This document shows positions 11,550 to 21,384 of a stretch of DNA of 64,000 nucleotides, piece after piece. This DNA comes from Paralithodes platypus. Its lineage: Eukaryota; Arthropoda; Malacostraca; Decapoda; Lithodidae. The DNA lies in assembly GCA_032716605.1 (NCBI GenBank), contig CM064509.1, positions 44,681,120-44,745,119 of the forward strand, in the 5' to 3' direction. Each line of letters begins with the position of its first letter. Position 1 is the first letter of the stretch. The notes beneath the pieces were generated by a model that worked only from the letters and a program-made list of their open reading frames with translations, did no database searches and was not told where the DNA came from. A program made the position numbers and the translations under genes.

Positions 11550-11553
11550 TTAA

Positions 11554-12033
11554 CACCTTACGAGCAGGCCCGTCAGTTTGTTTCCACTACGCGCCCAGCG
11601 TTTTTTTTTAACCCTAAATGGCCTTGTTTCCGTGCTCTATTTCATGCATAAACAAGAGCCAGAGCGTAATACAATTATGTATCCCTGAAAGGGCATAAAT
11701 TGAGCTTTCCAATTACATCAGAACCATCCTTCTACGACCATGCGTTCTCTTGCAACGATCGTGCAACACGAGTGCAAAAACCCTAAAATACGGTAATTTC
11801 CTTATATAATTCCCTGTGTGGCGAGGTAGGGAGGGTGGAGTAGTGTGGAGTAGATGTCAGTAGGCGTGCGGGGTCCGTGCCGAGCGGTCATGAGGCAACC
11901 TATGCTCCTCCCGTCGCTCGTCTCTCTCTCACAGCCATTCTTGCTCAAAAAGTGCACACGAACTTAAGTCGGTCCCCGCCACATAGTCCAGGTTTTTAGA
12001 TACGGACTTAAGTCGGGCCCCGCTAATTAGGGG
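11554..12033 (-). mobile_element. TTAA-MITE family 1, copy 1 (inside BEL-1 gag)
   Basis: 480 bp flanked by TTAA at 11550-11553 and 12034-12037. Ends start CACCTTACGAGC on one side and CCCCTAATTAGCGGGG on the other, an imperfect inverted repeat. The internal block with GCATAAACAAGAGCCAGAGC is shared with all other copies. The BEL-1 gag frame is unbroken across it if one TTAA is removed, so it inserted into a then readable gag. No coding capacity. The subterminal repeats here carry ACTTAAGT. Confidence 0.9.
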
Positions 12034-12037
12034 TTAA

Positions 12038-12958
12038 GGCCCTGTTGCCATTGTAAAGGACATCACTTTGACAAGTTGTGTCCTACAGCAGACAAAGTCA
12101 AAGACGTCAAACCAGAGGGTACTACATCTTTGACACTAGGTAGCACGAAAGACACCACTATATTGCCCACAATACAAATTCCCATGGAAGGTAGACAGTA
12201 ACAAGGTTTGTCGGGTACTTCTTGATCAAGGGTCTCAACGATCCTTTATGAAAAGGTCCGTATTAATGGGACTTAAGCACCGAATCGTAGGGGCTGAGAC
12301 TCTTCGATTGCAGGGCTTCACAGGGGTTACTGACAAACAAGACTACGAGATAGCGGAGATTTCATATTTCTACCGTAAAAACAGGTACTTTATGACATGT
12401 ATCGTAGTAGACACCCTACCAGAATATGTATCTGTAGGAGTGAAGAAGGTGGAACACGCATTACGTAGCAAAGGGGTTAACTTGTCAGATCCCATGGGAG
12501 ATCAGAATGAGGTGCATGTTCTACTTGGTGTGGATCATTATTATGATGTAGTATACCCTGGATTTAAGAGAATGTGTGGTGTAATTTTAATCCCCACTAA
12601 ATTTGGCTATTGCATGAGCGGAAAGGTGCATACTACACAGTCAAATGTCCTGGTCGACACAGTCTCGATATTAAGAGTGAATGTAACCGCGGCAGAGGAG
12701 TTGGGAAGGGAGGATTCCCAACCTAGTGACCCTAAAAAGACTGCCAAGTTCGACCTGGAACGACTGTGGAAACTGGATCACATAGGCATTAATCCTATGG
12801 AGACCGATTATGACTCGGAAATTGCGCTAAAGAATTTTGAAGAGTCTGTGAGCTACTGTGCCTCAGACAAGCAATACAAGGTTAGTTCACCCTGGAAGAA
12901 CAGTGAGATGAGCCTGCCAACCAACTATGGATTGGCATTAGGTCGCATTACAGCATAA
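12038..12958 (+). pseudogene. BEL-1 gag 3' end and aspartic protease (DUF1758-like)
   Basis: Begins right after the MITE with a CCHC knuckle (CHCKGHHFDKLC) and continues in frame into the protease. The catalytic loop is at about 12218-12250 (CRVLLDQGSQRSF), the DQGS form typical of BEL proteases. Further blocks are LRLQGFTGVT, VDTLPEYVSV, LLGVDHYYDVV (near 12525) and IPTKFGYCMSGKV, then LERLWKLDHIGINP, the linker towards RT. The frame closes with TAA at 12956-12958, but the continuation (KLTNEPSTRQAYDDV) sits one base out of register, so a single-base indel near 12945 separates protease and RT. ATG at 12248 is internal and not a real start. Confidence 0.85.
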
Positions 12959-13418
12959 ATTAACAAATGAACCAAGCACGCGCCAGGCGTATGACGATGT
13001 TTTTCGGAGTTATGAAGATAGGGGCTTCATTGAAAGGGTCGATGTAAAAGAACCGATTAGGAAGGGAAGGGTTCTCTATCTGGCCCATCATGGGGTGAGG
13101 AAAGACAGCGTCATCACACCAATACAGGTGGTGTATGACTGCTCTGCCCACCAAGGTCAACAACCCAGTCTAAATGAATGCCTGCTGACAGGTCCGTCCT
13201 TGGTGTCGGATCTGTCCCACCATCTATTGCGGTTTAGGCTGGGGCAGTATGCATTTACTAGTGACATCGAGAAAGCATTCTTGATGGTCAAACTAAAAGA
13301 GGAAGATAGAGATGTTACCTGCTTTCTTTGGTTCGAAGACATAAGCGACTCTGAAAGTCCGGTCGTAATCTACCGTTTTCGGGTCGTACTCTTTGGTGCT
13401 ACATGTTCACAGTTTTAG
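12946..13418 (+). pseudogene. BEL-1 reverse transcriptase, N-terminal part
   Basis: First half of the RT in the new frame. Blocks: VLYLAHHGVRKDSVITPIQV, VVYDCSAHQGQQPSLNECLL, LLRFRLGQYAFTSDIEKAF (motif A, catalytic Asp in SDIEKAF), DVTCFLWFED and YRFRVVLFGATCSQF (motif B region). It ends at an in-frame TAG, 13416-13418. At the same place BEL-2 reads Leu, so this is probably a one-base change. The same frame continues directly afterwards. Confidence 0.9.
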
Positions 13419-14831
13419 TTAAATGCCACAATCAAAAAACATCTATCAGATACTCATGAGGACACAAGTAAACTATCTCGCGGGTTGTATATAGATAATT
13501 TGCAGGGTTCTAACGATAGTCAGGATGATTTGTTATATACCTACTGGCAAGCACGTAGATTGTTTACAGAAGCACATTTATTTCTCCGCGAGTGGGTTAC
13601 TAATAGTGAAGATCTTCAGAGTTTGATACAGGTGGACGGTACGGCATTTCATAACCAGGAAAAGTCCAGAAATTTGGGGATGATCTGGCAACCTAAACAA
13701 GACATACTAACTTTTCAAACAAGGTCTTTTGCTCAGCAGACGGGAGCGCACTCAAAAAGAAGTCTGTTGAGCAAAGTTGCGCAATTTTGTTATCCTTTGG
13801 GTCTAGCATTACCCGTTACCATAAGAGCTAGGATTCTAATACAGGAAGTTTGGAGACGTAAAATAGGATGGGATGACAGTTTGCCCGCGGATTTGAATGA
13901 TCAAGGGACATTGTTGTTGCAAGAGTATGACATCCTATGTACTAAACCATTACCTCGTAAAGTGGCAGCGTTCGGTGACGTTACACTTCACACGTTTTGC
14001 GATGCTAGCGCCACGGCATACGGGGTAGCCATATATGTCGTTACTTCATTTGGGGCACATTTAGTTACAGCCCGGGCTAAAGTAGCCCCGGTCAAAAAGG
14101 TAACTATCCCTAAAATGGAATTGACTGTCATTCTGCTATTAGCACGTCTGGTTCAACATGTACGCGCAGCATACGAGAGCGAGTTAAATATTGAAATCGT
14201 TCACGTTTGGTGCGATAGTCACGTCGCACTCAACTGGATACATAGCAAGAAGTCTCTGCCAGTTTATGTGTGGAATAGGGTAGATGAGATTAGAGCCCTA
14301 TTGCCAGACGTTGCATATCAATATGTAAGTACAAAAGACAACCCTAGTGATCTCATAACTAGGGGTATAACGGCTAGCCAGTTAGTGAAGTCCTTATTGT
14401 GGTGGCATGGTCCAAAGTGGCTGCTCCATGAAAATGAATGGACGATTTGGCATGCTGTTGGTGAGGGACTTCTGCCACTGGAAACAGTGGCAGTTACAGC
14501 CCAACCAAATGAGCCACTGGGTCCAGTGATAGAGTGGGCAAGATTCGGTGACTATAAAAAATTAGTCAGAGTTGTAGCTTGGGTGTTGAGATATATATCC
14601 AATATCAAGCTTAAAGTAACGGGCCAGCTCTGCAACAGGGGTCACAACATTGATGCTCGTGAATATAAAGCAGCTGAAGTAACTTTGATCAAGTGGGTTC
14701 AAGCAGAAACCTTTTCCAATGAATTAGAATCTTTGCAAAGCTCGAATAAGACATTAATACCTAATTTAGTGCGTCAAATGAGGTTGCACCTAGATAATGA
14801 CCTCATCAGGTGTGAGGGTCGCCTGAAGTAG
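13419..14831 (+). CDS. BEL-1 pol: RT palm, connection and RNase H (Peptidase_A17 region)
   Basis: Open for 1.4 kb. The RT catalytic box reads LYIDNLQGS at 13485, with Asn at the second Asp position; BEL-2 has the same, so it is lineage-specific and not damage. Then FLREWVTNSE and LGMIWQPKQDIL. Counting from 13485: YPLGLALPVTIRARILIQ at about 104-121, RNase H carboxylates in FCDASATAYG (Asp 173), KMELTV (Glu 212) and WCDSHVALNW (Asp 244), and KDNPSDLITRG near 287, a hallmark of BEL elements. The last third (LLWWHGPKWL onward) links to integrase. The frame ends with TAG at 14829-14831 and continues in register, so this is one polyprotein cut by an amber codon. TTG at 13485 is not a true start. 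Confidence 0.9.
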   Translation, partial: LNATIKKHLSDTHEDTSKLSRGLYIDNLQGSNDSQDDLLYTYWQARRLFTEAHLFLREWVTNSEDLQSLIQVDGTAFHNQEKSRNLGMIWQPKQDILTFQTRSFAQQTGAHSKRSLLSKVAQFCYPLGLALPVTIRARILIQEVWRRKIGWDDSLPADLNDQGTLLLQEYDILCTKPLPRKVAAFGDVTLHTFCDASATAYGVAIYVVTSFGAHLVTARAKVAPVKKVTIPKMELTVILLLARLVQHVRAAYESELNIEIVHVWCDSHVALNWIHSKKSLPVYVWNRVDEIRALLPDVAYQYVSTKDNPSDLITRGITASQLVKSLLWWHGPKWLLHENEWTIWHAVGEGLLPLETVAVTAQPNEPLGPVIEWARFGDYKKLVRVVAWVLRYISNIKLKVTGQLCNRGHNIDAREYKAAEVTLIKWVQAETFSNELESLQSSNKTLIPNLVRQMRLHLDNDLIRCEGRLK

Positions 14832-14840
14832 TCGGGTGTA

Positions 14841-16175
14841 ATGGACGGCACAAACCGTCCTATACTTATGCCAACAAGACATCACGTTACTGATCTATTG
14901 ATCATACGTGCACATAAGGAAGTAAAACACTACGGGGTATGTCATATTTTATCAAATTTGCGTCTCACATGGTGGATACCCAGAGTTCGACAAGTAGCTC
15001 GACGCGTAGTAAGAAAGTGTGTAATATGCCAGAGACTAAAGGATAAACCATATGCAACTGGACCAGCTCCACCTCTACCTGAATGCCGTGTAAAGCACAT
15101 AGAGCCTTTCCAAGCTGTAGGGTTAGATTACACAGGTGCATTGAAGACGAGAGAGCATGAGAAGGTTTATATATTATTGTTTACCTGTGCAACGTCTCGA
15201 GCAGTACACCTAGAACTATGTGATAATACGTCTAGCGAAGAATTTATGCTGGCGTTTAGACGGTTTTGTGCCCGTCGTTCATTCCCTCAACTCATTCTTA
15301 GCGACAATGCTCCTACTTATGTCCAGGCACCAAAATATCTAAAGGATATGAGCAGTGATCCTACAATCATCACTTTTATGGGAGAGAGAAAGTGCGAATG
15401 GAGGTTCATCCCAGTTAAGGCACCTTGGTTTGGTGGAATGTGGGAACGGTGTGTCGGCATAGTAAAGTCAGGACTCAGAGCGGTAGTAGTACGTGCTCTA
15501 TTAAAGAAGAGTGAGTTGACGACAGTCCTCACAGAGATAGAGGCAGTCGTGAATGATCGTCTGCTCACATATGTGTACACTGACCTGCAAGAACCACTAC
15601 CATTAACGCCAGCTCACTTGCTATATGGTAAACCATTGACTGCGTTTCCATCTGATTTCCAATCCATAGTAGAGTTAGAGGATCCCTCGTTGTACTCTGA
15701 GGCAGCGGTGTCTAAGAGATACCAGTATATATCGAGGGTAATCGAAGATTTTAGAAAACGGTGGATTAATGAATATCTGCTAGCATTGAGGGAAAGGAGT
15801 GTTACACCCTCTGGTAGACCGACGGCACCTACTGTTGGTGAAGTCGTTTTAATTAAAGAAGATAGTCCTCGTTTATATTGGAAATTGGGCCGTGTGTTGG
15901 AGGTATACAAGGGGGAAGACTCTGTAGAGCGGGTGGCACTATTGAGGACGGCCACTGGAACTACTGTTCGTTCTATCGCACGTTTGTACGCTTTGGAGCT
16001 CGATTCCGCATTGCAATCTGATGCTCCACCTGTATTTGCTGGGTCCGAGGATTCTCAACGTGACGATTCACCCCTTGCGGATGGTGATCATTCTCGGACC
16101 GGGACGCGTCCCAGACGCGCTGCTGCTGGCGCCGTTGATATGTGGCGTCAGAGGATAGCCTCTGGGCAACTTTAG
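14841..16175 (+). CDS. BEL-1 pol: integrase with DUF5641-like C-terminus
   Basis: 444 codons after the amber codon, same frame as RT. Integrase joins element DNA to the host chromosome. Residues from 14841: zinc-binding His25/His30 and Cys60/Cys63 (HKEVKHYG, CVICQ); catalytic core Asp96 (VGLDYTGA), Asp155 (LILSDNAPTY) and Glu202 (APWFGGMWERCVGI), giving the DDE triad; then VNDRLLTYV and LTPAHLLYGKPL. Residues 325-390 (VGEVVLIKED, YWKLGRVLEVYKG) match the DUF5641 (PF18701) fold found at the end of BEL integrases. The C-terminal tail is acidic then Arg/Ala-rich and ends MWRQRIASGQL, like the BEL-2 end. All catalytic residues are present. Confidence 0.93.
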   Translation: MDGTNRPILMPTRHHVTDLLIIRAHKEVKHYGVCHILSNLRLTWWIPRVRQVARRVVRKCVICQRLKDKPYATGPAPPLPECRVKHIEPFQAVGLDYTGALKTREHEKVYILLFTCATSRAVHLELCDNTSSEEFMLAFRRFCARRSFPQLILSDNAPTYVQAPKYLKDMSSDPTIITFMGERKCEWRFIPVKAPWFGGMWERCVGIVKSGLRAVVVRALLKKSELTTVLTEIEAVVNDRLLTYVYTDLQEPLPLTPAHLLYGKPLTAFPSDFQSIVELEDPSLYSEAAVSKRYQYISRVIEDFRKRWINEYLLALRERSVTPSGRPTAPTVGEVVLIKEDSPRLYWKLGRVLEVYKGEDSVERVALLRTATGTTVRSIARLYALELDSALQSDAPPVFAGSEDSQRDDSPLADGDHSRTGTRPRRAAAGAVDMWRQRIASGQL

Positions 16176-16195
16176 TTTAAGGTGGGGCTCAGGTT

Positions 16196-16214
16196 ATTTT
16201 TTGTGGGGGGAGTG
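16196..16214 (+). other. BEL-1 polypurine tract
   Basis: A T-run followed by GTGGGGGGAGTG immediately precedes the right LTR at 16215, the expected place for the plus-strand primer. Confidence 0.6.
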
Positions 16215-17023
16215 TATCGTGTAATACAATAGTGTAAGATAATTTATGTGCTTATGTACGTCTCTGTGACGTCACTAGGTATACGACAGTCTAACGGTCG
16301 TTCCCACGGTAGGGCGTAGGATGAGTAGATCGTATATTATAAGATTGTAAGTAAGTTAAGATTATAAAAGGCCTAATATGCTATTAAGCAATATTGACAT
16401 GGTCTTATGTAGTATATATGAATTTATCGTATACAGTATATTAATATAATTTATCGTATTAAGCAACCTAGATGCGGTACGATAATTTGGGCTCCTGGCG
16501 TTTGCCAAGGCAGCAAGATGTAGGTCTGGACGAGGTTCAGAGCCTTCACCACCACCAACCAGTTAACATCTAATTCCCGTCTTCAGTTGATCGAGCTTTT
16601 GTGCCTCTAATCACAATACCCTGACAGCAATACATACATCTACACCATCACGACGCTCTCATCGACGCCATGACTGACTGACAGATAAGCATAGTATTCA
16701 TGTCCCTTCCCATATAATCATTTGATCCTTTCTTTCAATTGACTCGAGCCTTAGGGCCGGTGTCTAGCATCCCCATTGTCTGCCATATTGGGTAAAACGT
16801 TCTCCTTTGTTTCGTTGCCACGTGGAACTATTGGTGAGTTAATTCCTGGTTAATATTAACCCTTATAACCTTACCCTATATATAATTTATTATGCGAGAC
16901 CTTTGGATATAAATTAGCTTATTTCAGATTGAATTCAATTTAGATATGGAGTAATTTGATTTAGATTGATTTTGTTTGGATTATAGCTTATAGATATTTA
17001 ACTTCCATTGATAGTATACCACA
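16215..17023 (+). repeat. BEL-1 right LTR
   Basis: 809 bp copy of 9222-10007. The main difference is an inserted segment near 16425-16460 (ATACAGTATATTAATATAAT). CRE at 16267-16274 and TATA box at 16363-16370 are kept. Followed by the ACAT duplication at 17024. Confidence 0.9.
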
Positions 17024-17340
17024 ACATGTTTAGGCACTAGATTTCTTCAGGTGGCTGGGCTTAAATTTTGGAACGGTCTTCCACATCACTTAAGGGACGC
17101 TAGTTCCATATCCTCCTTTAGCAAACAACTGAAATTATACCTTTTAAATAATCAATTTAAGTCCTAAATAAAACTCGGATGTAGGCTATGTACTTATTTA
17201 TCTCTGTATATATGTTATTAATTTTTAACTTGACAGTATGCCTCTGTATGTATTATATTTTATCTATTTCAATGTGAGTCATTGTACATAATTAAAAGAA
17301 TAACCATTTTATTAATGGAAATACAAATTCTGATTCTGAT
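17024..17340 (+). pseudogene. LINE-A C-terminus and 3' UTR
   Basis: After the ACAT duplication the LINE-A frame resumes and reads RFLQVAGLKFWNGLPHHLRD, then FSKQLKLYLLNNQF and stop, the usual LWN-LP C-terminus of Jockey/CR1-type LINEs. The 3' UTR is AT-rich and ends at 17310-17342 with AATGGAAATACAAATTCTGA and an ATTCTG repeat. Confidence 0.85.
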
Positions 17341-17344
17341 TCTG

Positions 17345-17800
17345 GATGTGAAACTCTGGTATGGTATAGCAATGAAAAGTCATGAGAAATGGTAGTTGAA
17401 ATTGATTTGCTAAGGCATGCGTGTGGAGTTCGAAGAATAGACACAGTAAGAAGTGTGAATATAAGGGAGGCATGTGGAGTTAAAAGGTCGGTAGAGCAAA
17501 AGGTTGAACAAAGTGTTCTCAGATGGTATGGTCCCATGACAAGAATACCTGAAGAAAAAATAGTTAGAAGGATCTATGTTAGTCAAGTGGAGGGAAGAAG
17601 ATGGTATGATATGGTGTCAGAATGTGTGTCAACTGTCAAAGCATTAAAAGGGAATGGTTGAAGCAAAAGAATCTGCAAATGACAGGAATGAATGATGGAA
17701 ATGATAGAGAGAAACCATGAAGGTCTCTGGACCATTTTAAATGACAAATCTGGAAGGTCTTTATCTCAAATGTTGATGTGAAGAGACCTTGTCCGGAAGT
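17345..17800 (+). pseudogene. LINE RT C-terminal fragment (LINE-B-like family)
   Basis: Reads LWYGIAMKSHEKW, IDLLRHACGVRRIDTVRSVN, EQKVEQSVLRWYGPMTRIPE and RRIYVSQVEGRRWYD, the end of a LINE-B-like RT (compare YESEVEGQRGRGRPK at 4755). The LRWYGH motif has Pro for His. The main open part is 17389-17661, with no RT catalytic domain on this side. It may be the other half of the element at 1-300, which would make LINE-A an insertion in it, but about 100 codons between the two pieces are absent. Confidence 0.65.
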
Positions 17801-18002
17801 ATAACATCTGAGGTAAAACCACTGATTTCGGGGGCTAATGAGTGATTGGTGCTTCTGAATGCTTGTGTGCTTGCTCTTTGTGGGCAAACTGTTATATGTG
17901 TTCTTCTCCTGTCACGTCTGTTTTCTTTCTTGTGTCTCCTGTTGATCCTCCCTACCCCTTGTGGGAGTAAGGGATGGATACTGGCTACCCAACAGGGCCC
18001 GC

Positions 18003-18798
18003 ACGTTTTTACTGAGAAAGACGAGATATTTGACTAAGAGTACCGGTACACCCCCCATTAAAATTGATGTGCCTTATTGGGCAAGATATAATAAAAAGAC
18101 TTATTATAGATGAAGACAACTGAAGAGATGTATAAACGTATATTGAGTTGAATACTAGTTTTCAATTGGTTAGTAAAACGAAAGCTATCAGTTAGTACTA
18201 GTGTTAGGATCTGTTACCCAGAGAAGTAGTAGTTAAATGTCTATGGTGATTTCCTCCTAAGACTCTTTGAGGGTTTAACTTAGGATATATAATCGGGAGC
18301 AAAGGGTTTAACCTGCAACTGCCGAAATAGACTAGGTATATTAGGGAGTAGGGAAATCTGACTCCAAGTAAAGAATTAGGGCAGATACCCGCAATCTATG
18401 CGGGTTTGTAATCAGGGTTGTGTTTAGACAAATTTAGCTTGAATAATAGTTAGGAGAAAGGTACAAAGACCTACCCATTTGGAAACTATTTTGTTAATTT
18501 AACAAAGGAAAATCTATTATTATAATAATTTATAGGTATAATCTCGTTGAAGCATGCTATCGATTGCGTATGATATATATTTATGAAGGAACAATAACAT
18601 ACATTATCCAATGCAAACTTTTCATTTTTAGTTATTGCGACTTGAAACCGAAGTCGAGTTAAGTCAATCTTTGAATAGCGCCTACAAAGATACATTGTAA
18701 TGGGTATTGACAGTTCCAAAGGACAATTTTATACTGTGTTATCATAGATATATTCATCCTCTTCTTGTTTGAACTTATTTCAACCCGGACCGAGAACC
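18003..18798 (+). repeat. Dispersed repeat C, copy 1
   Basis: About 0.8 kb, homologous to 31352-32075. Shared landmarks are TTTTTACTGAGAAAGACGAG at the left edge, CCCCCCATTAAAATTGATGT, TTATAGATGAAGACAACTGA, GTCGAGTTAAGTCAATCTTT and GGACCGAGAACCA at the right edge. Both edges are sharp. No convincing ORF. Copy 2 continues into a purine tract, so this may be the non-coding 3' part of an LTR retrotransposon. This copy has an extra segment (18380-18470). Confidence 0.7.
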
Positions 18799-19912
18799 AT
18801 TAACCTCTCCGCGCGCACAGGGGGTTTTCTACAGGGTAAGACTGTGCGCACCTATCATGATTTTGGGACCTATTGCCAATTTCGATAAAAAGTACATCAT
18901 CGTGTAGGGAATGTTTGCGTGCATCGGCCCATATATATTTGACCCCCCAAAAAATGTCTGGGGGGGGTGGGGGAACGGTCCGTAGTTGAAAAATGTGGAG
19001 CGAATGGCACCGCGCGGCTAGATTGTCATCGAGCGGCGAGATTTCCCTGCCGAATTTTCACGCGCCCAGGGGATAGAAGGAGAGGGAGGAAGGGGTGGGT
19101 TACCGCGTATTATCACGTATATCTCCTTTTTTGAGCCCTTTTAGGCTATGTAGAGTATGTATACGTGTGTAGGCCACCCATATAACAATGAATATGCCTC
19201 ATAGTGACCAAAAATTGCAATATATAAGGGAATTATAAGAAAATATTTAGGCGGGAATGAAGATGTGTTGGAGGTTTGGCGGCAATTTATGAGCTGAGAG
19301 TGTGGTTTATGCCATACATATCACTTATATCTTGTACGTAGAGCACTGTCATGCTATAATACAGACTTGTACATATGTATACGTGCCATATATCAAAATA
19401 TATACCGCATATAGACCAATTCATGCGATATTTACGCACATTATCAATGAGTTTCTATGCGTGAACCAAGGTGTGAGTGAGTTGTGCTGGGAATGAAAGG
19501 GGGAGAGGGTGTGTTACGCCATAAATATCACGTAAATCTTGTATTTAGAGCAGTGTCATGCTATAATAAAGACGTGTACGTATGTAGGCGTCCCATATAA
19601 CAAGGAATATACCGCATATAGCCCAATTGATGCGATATTTACGCAAATTGTGAATGTGTTTCTAGCAGACGGAAGCCTGAAAGGGTGGGTGGGGGTGGCG
19701 GGGTAGGAGGGAGGCTAGCAGGGAGGGAGTGAGTGAGTGAGTGAGTGAGTCGTGGAGAGAAGGAAGGCAGGCAGATCTCTAGATAGATAGCCAGCTGTGT
19801 GACAATTGTGGAGGCGCCCGAGGCGTATTGATGTCTTGGGATTTTGAACCTTATGTCTACCAGGTGTCTGGTGTTTGTTGCCACCAAGAGTTTTACAATT
19901 ACATGAGTCAGG

Positions 19913-19950
<38 letters not shown>

Positions 19951-20750
19951 AACTGAGACATGCGTATGTCGTACGTATAAATGGACTTCAGAATTGCATT
20001 TTTATGCAAGCAGACATTGCATTTTAGACACATGTGAAGTACCACAGAAACATGTAGGCCATTGACTGTAAATAAAGTACTATATTATAGACCACCAGCG
20101 ACGGTGGTCAGTAAACACAGGCAGATTGCCTTTTGTGATAAAGGGCTAAATATAGAATGGTGTCTCCTTACACTTGCGAAAAGGTAGATTGCCACCAGAG
20201 AAACGTATACTTATTTATTTCCAAGTAATATGCAATCTAAATGTATATTCGAGACCTACTGCAATTATTTGTATGACAGTCATGACTATGTATAATCCAA
20301 TATACGCGCGTAGGCGAGACATAAGAAAGCTGGTTGAGCAATTTTCGGCACCCACACAGTTATTATTCATTTTTATTTACAATATTATACAATACAAATG
20401 TATTTGTGAAGAGTATTTTATCCATTATTGTATTTATACAAATTTTGTTCCCAGACAGAGCTGCTGTTGCTGGTGTAGCTGGGGCATAAAGGTGCGGCAA
20501 GGGTCACCGCTTGACCGTGTGAAAATGAGTGGAGTCGCACTGAGAGGGGCAATTTTGCTGAGTGTTTGGGCAATTTTAGACAGAATAAAGTTATATAATT
20601 ACTAATTCTTGACAGACAAACTTTTATAAACCTTGGCATGATATAATTGATAATCCCATCAATTTACAAACGTAAATTGGTGGGATAATTCATTTTTTTT
20701 TGTATATTGTCATTTCGATTGTAGACACGAAGTTTTGAGTGATATTTGGT
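18799..20750 (+). other. Non-coding region with local repeats
   Basis: No gene recognised. It holds a GC-rich block (18800-19090), the 207-bp tandem repeat (19140-19690), a (GAGT)n run at 19729-19750, an (AG)n run at 19918-19946 and AT-rich sequence to 20750. Open frames such as 20174-20605 have no recognisable domain and biased AT composition. Confidence 0.5.
19140..19690 (+). repeat. Diverged tandem repeat, about 207-bp period
   Basis: Two and a half copies. ATGCTATAAT recurs at 19351 and 19558 and TATGTA..CG..CCATATA at about 19155, 19373 and 19580. Units share TTGCGATATTTACGCA-like and CCGCATATAG blocks and differ by many substitutions, so this is an old array. Confidence 0.7.
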
Positions 20751-20754
20751 ATGA

Positions 20755-20832
20755 GCTCCTGTGGCATGGTTGGTAAGGTCGCGGACTGGAAAACTCAAAG
20801 TGTGGTAGGGTTGTGTGATCGAATCCAGGAGG
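20755..20832 (+). repeat. tRNA-like sequence (tRNA-Ser-like), possible SINE head
   Basis: CTCCTG at 20756-20761 can pair with CAGGAG at 20826-20831. An A-box-like TGGCATGGTTGG at 20762 and a B-box-like TGATCGAATCC at 20816 (9 of 11 to GGTTCGAATCC) are spaced 54 bp apart, as in tRNA genes. The middle (GGACTGGAAAACTC) resembles a tRNA-Ser anticodon arm. The T-arm is poorly paired and a T-run follows at 20877-20890. More likely a decayed SINE head or tRNA pseudogene than a working tRNA. Confidence 0.4.
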
Positions 20833-21295
20833 GGGTTATGGGGAAGGTTTTATATTGTCTAGAACATTTTTGATAATTTTTTTTTTTTACAAGATCATGC
20901 CATTGTATTCAAACAATATTAAATATTCATAGAATATATCATATTGTAAGAATACAATGACATGACTTTTGTTTTGTTTTTATTGTTTTTTTATTTATTA
21001 TCTTAGTAGGTTTGACAGGATTTGTTGAAACATATTTATTTTTGTACAATTCATTTGAGGTAAGAAAATAATTATGTACACATTACTTTGGCTAATAACA
21101 AACATATATATTGATATACTAAAAAAATAAGGCATATTACATGTAAATCTTTGAAACTTATAAACTAAATAATGAAACATACAATTTTATAATGTAAAAG
21201 CTATATCACAGGGACATCTTTGGAACTTATACATTATATAATATATATGTTACATTATGAGGTAGCGTGATCAATTAGGTCAGGTCAGGTAAGGT

Positions 21296-21381
21296 AGGGC
21301 GCGAGTCCAGGACAGGGCGGGGCAGGGGGCGAGTCCAGGGCAGGGCACGGGGCGAGTCCAGGGCAGGGCAGGGTAGGGCGA
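21296..21381 (-). repeat. Short GC-rich minisatellite downstream of the piggyBac gene
   Basis: Three imperfect units of GGGCGAGTCCAGGGCAGGGC. It begins directly after the transposase stop codon, so it lies in the 3' UTR. Confidence 0.7.
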
Positions 21382-21384
21382 CAC

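Larger units (their letters stand above)
9222..17023 (+). mobile_element. BEL-1, full-length BEL/Pao LTR retrotransposon (7.8 kb)
   Basis: Complete element: LTR, primer-binding site, gag, protease, RT, RNase H, integrase, purine tract, LTR. Protein order and family signatures (DUF1759-type gag, DUF1758-type DQGS protease, Peptidase_A17-type RNase H region, HHCC-DDE integrase and a DUF5641-type tail) define BEL/Pao. The 4-bp duplication ACAT at 9218-9221 and 17024-17027 flanks it, and the LINE-A frame is continuous when one copy is removed. No env-like gene follows the integrase. gag has a frameshift and an amber codon plus a MITE insertion; pol has one frameshift and two in-frame TAG codons. 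It is recently degraded but not intact. Confidence 0.95.
300..17340 (+). mobile_element. LINE-A, non-LTR retrotransposon, split by LINE-B and BEL-1
   Basis: Pieces at about 300-3939, 7966-9221 and 17024-17340 join into one LINE of roughly 5 kb (including a 0.7-kb internal minisatellite). Order: coiled-coil and esterase-like ORF1, zinc knuckle, endonuclease, RT, C-terminal domain, 3' UTR ending in an ATTCTG repeat. Amino-acid frames resume at both junctions once the insertions and one copy of each target duplication (ACATACAC for LINE-B, ACAT for BEL-1) are ignored. It has many stops and frameshifts and is inactive. The RT type and short repeated 3' tail suggest the Jockey/CR1 group. The outer limits are approximate. 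Confidence 0.8.

Noticed and set aside
9222..17023. Endogenous retrovirus of a vertebrate type
   Set aside because: Gag, protease and integrase signatures and the order are those of BEL/Pao elements and no envelope gene is present.
20174..20605. 143-codon ORF as a host gene
   Set aside because: AT-driven composition, no domain, no splice or promoter signals, and no supporting neighbour.
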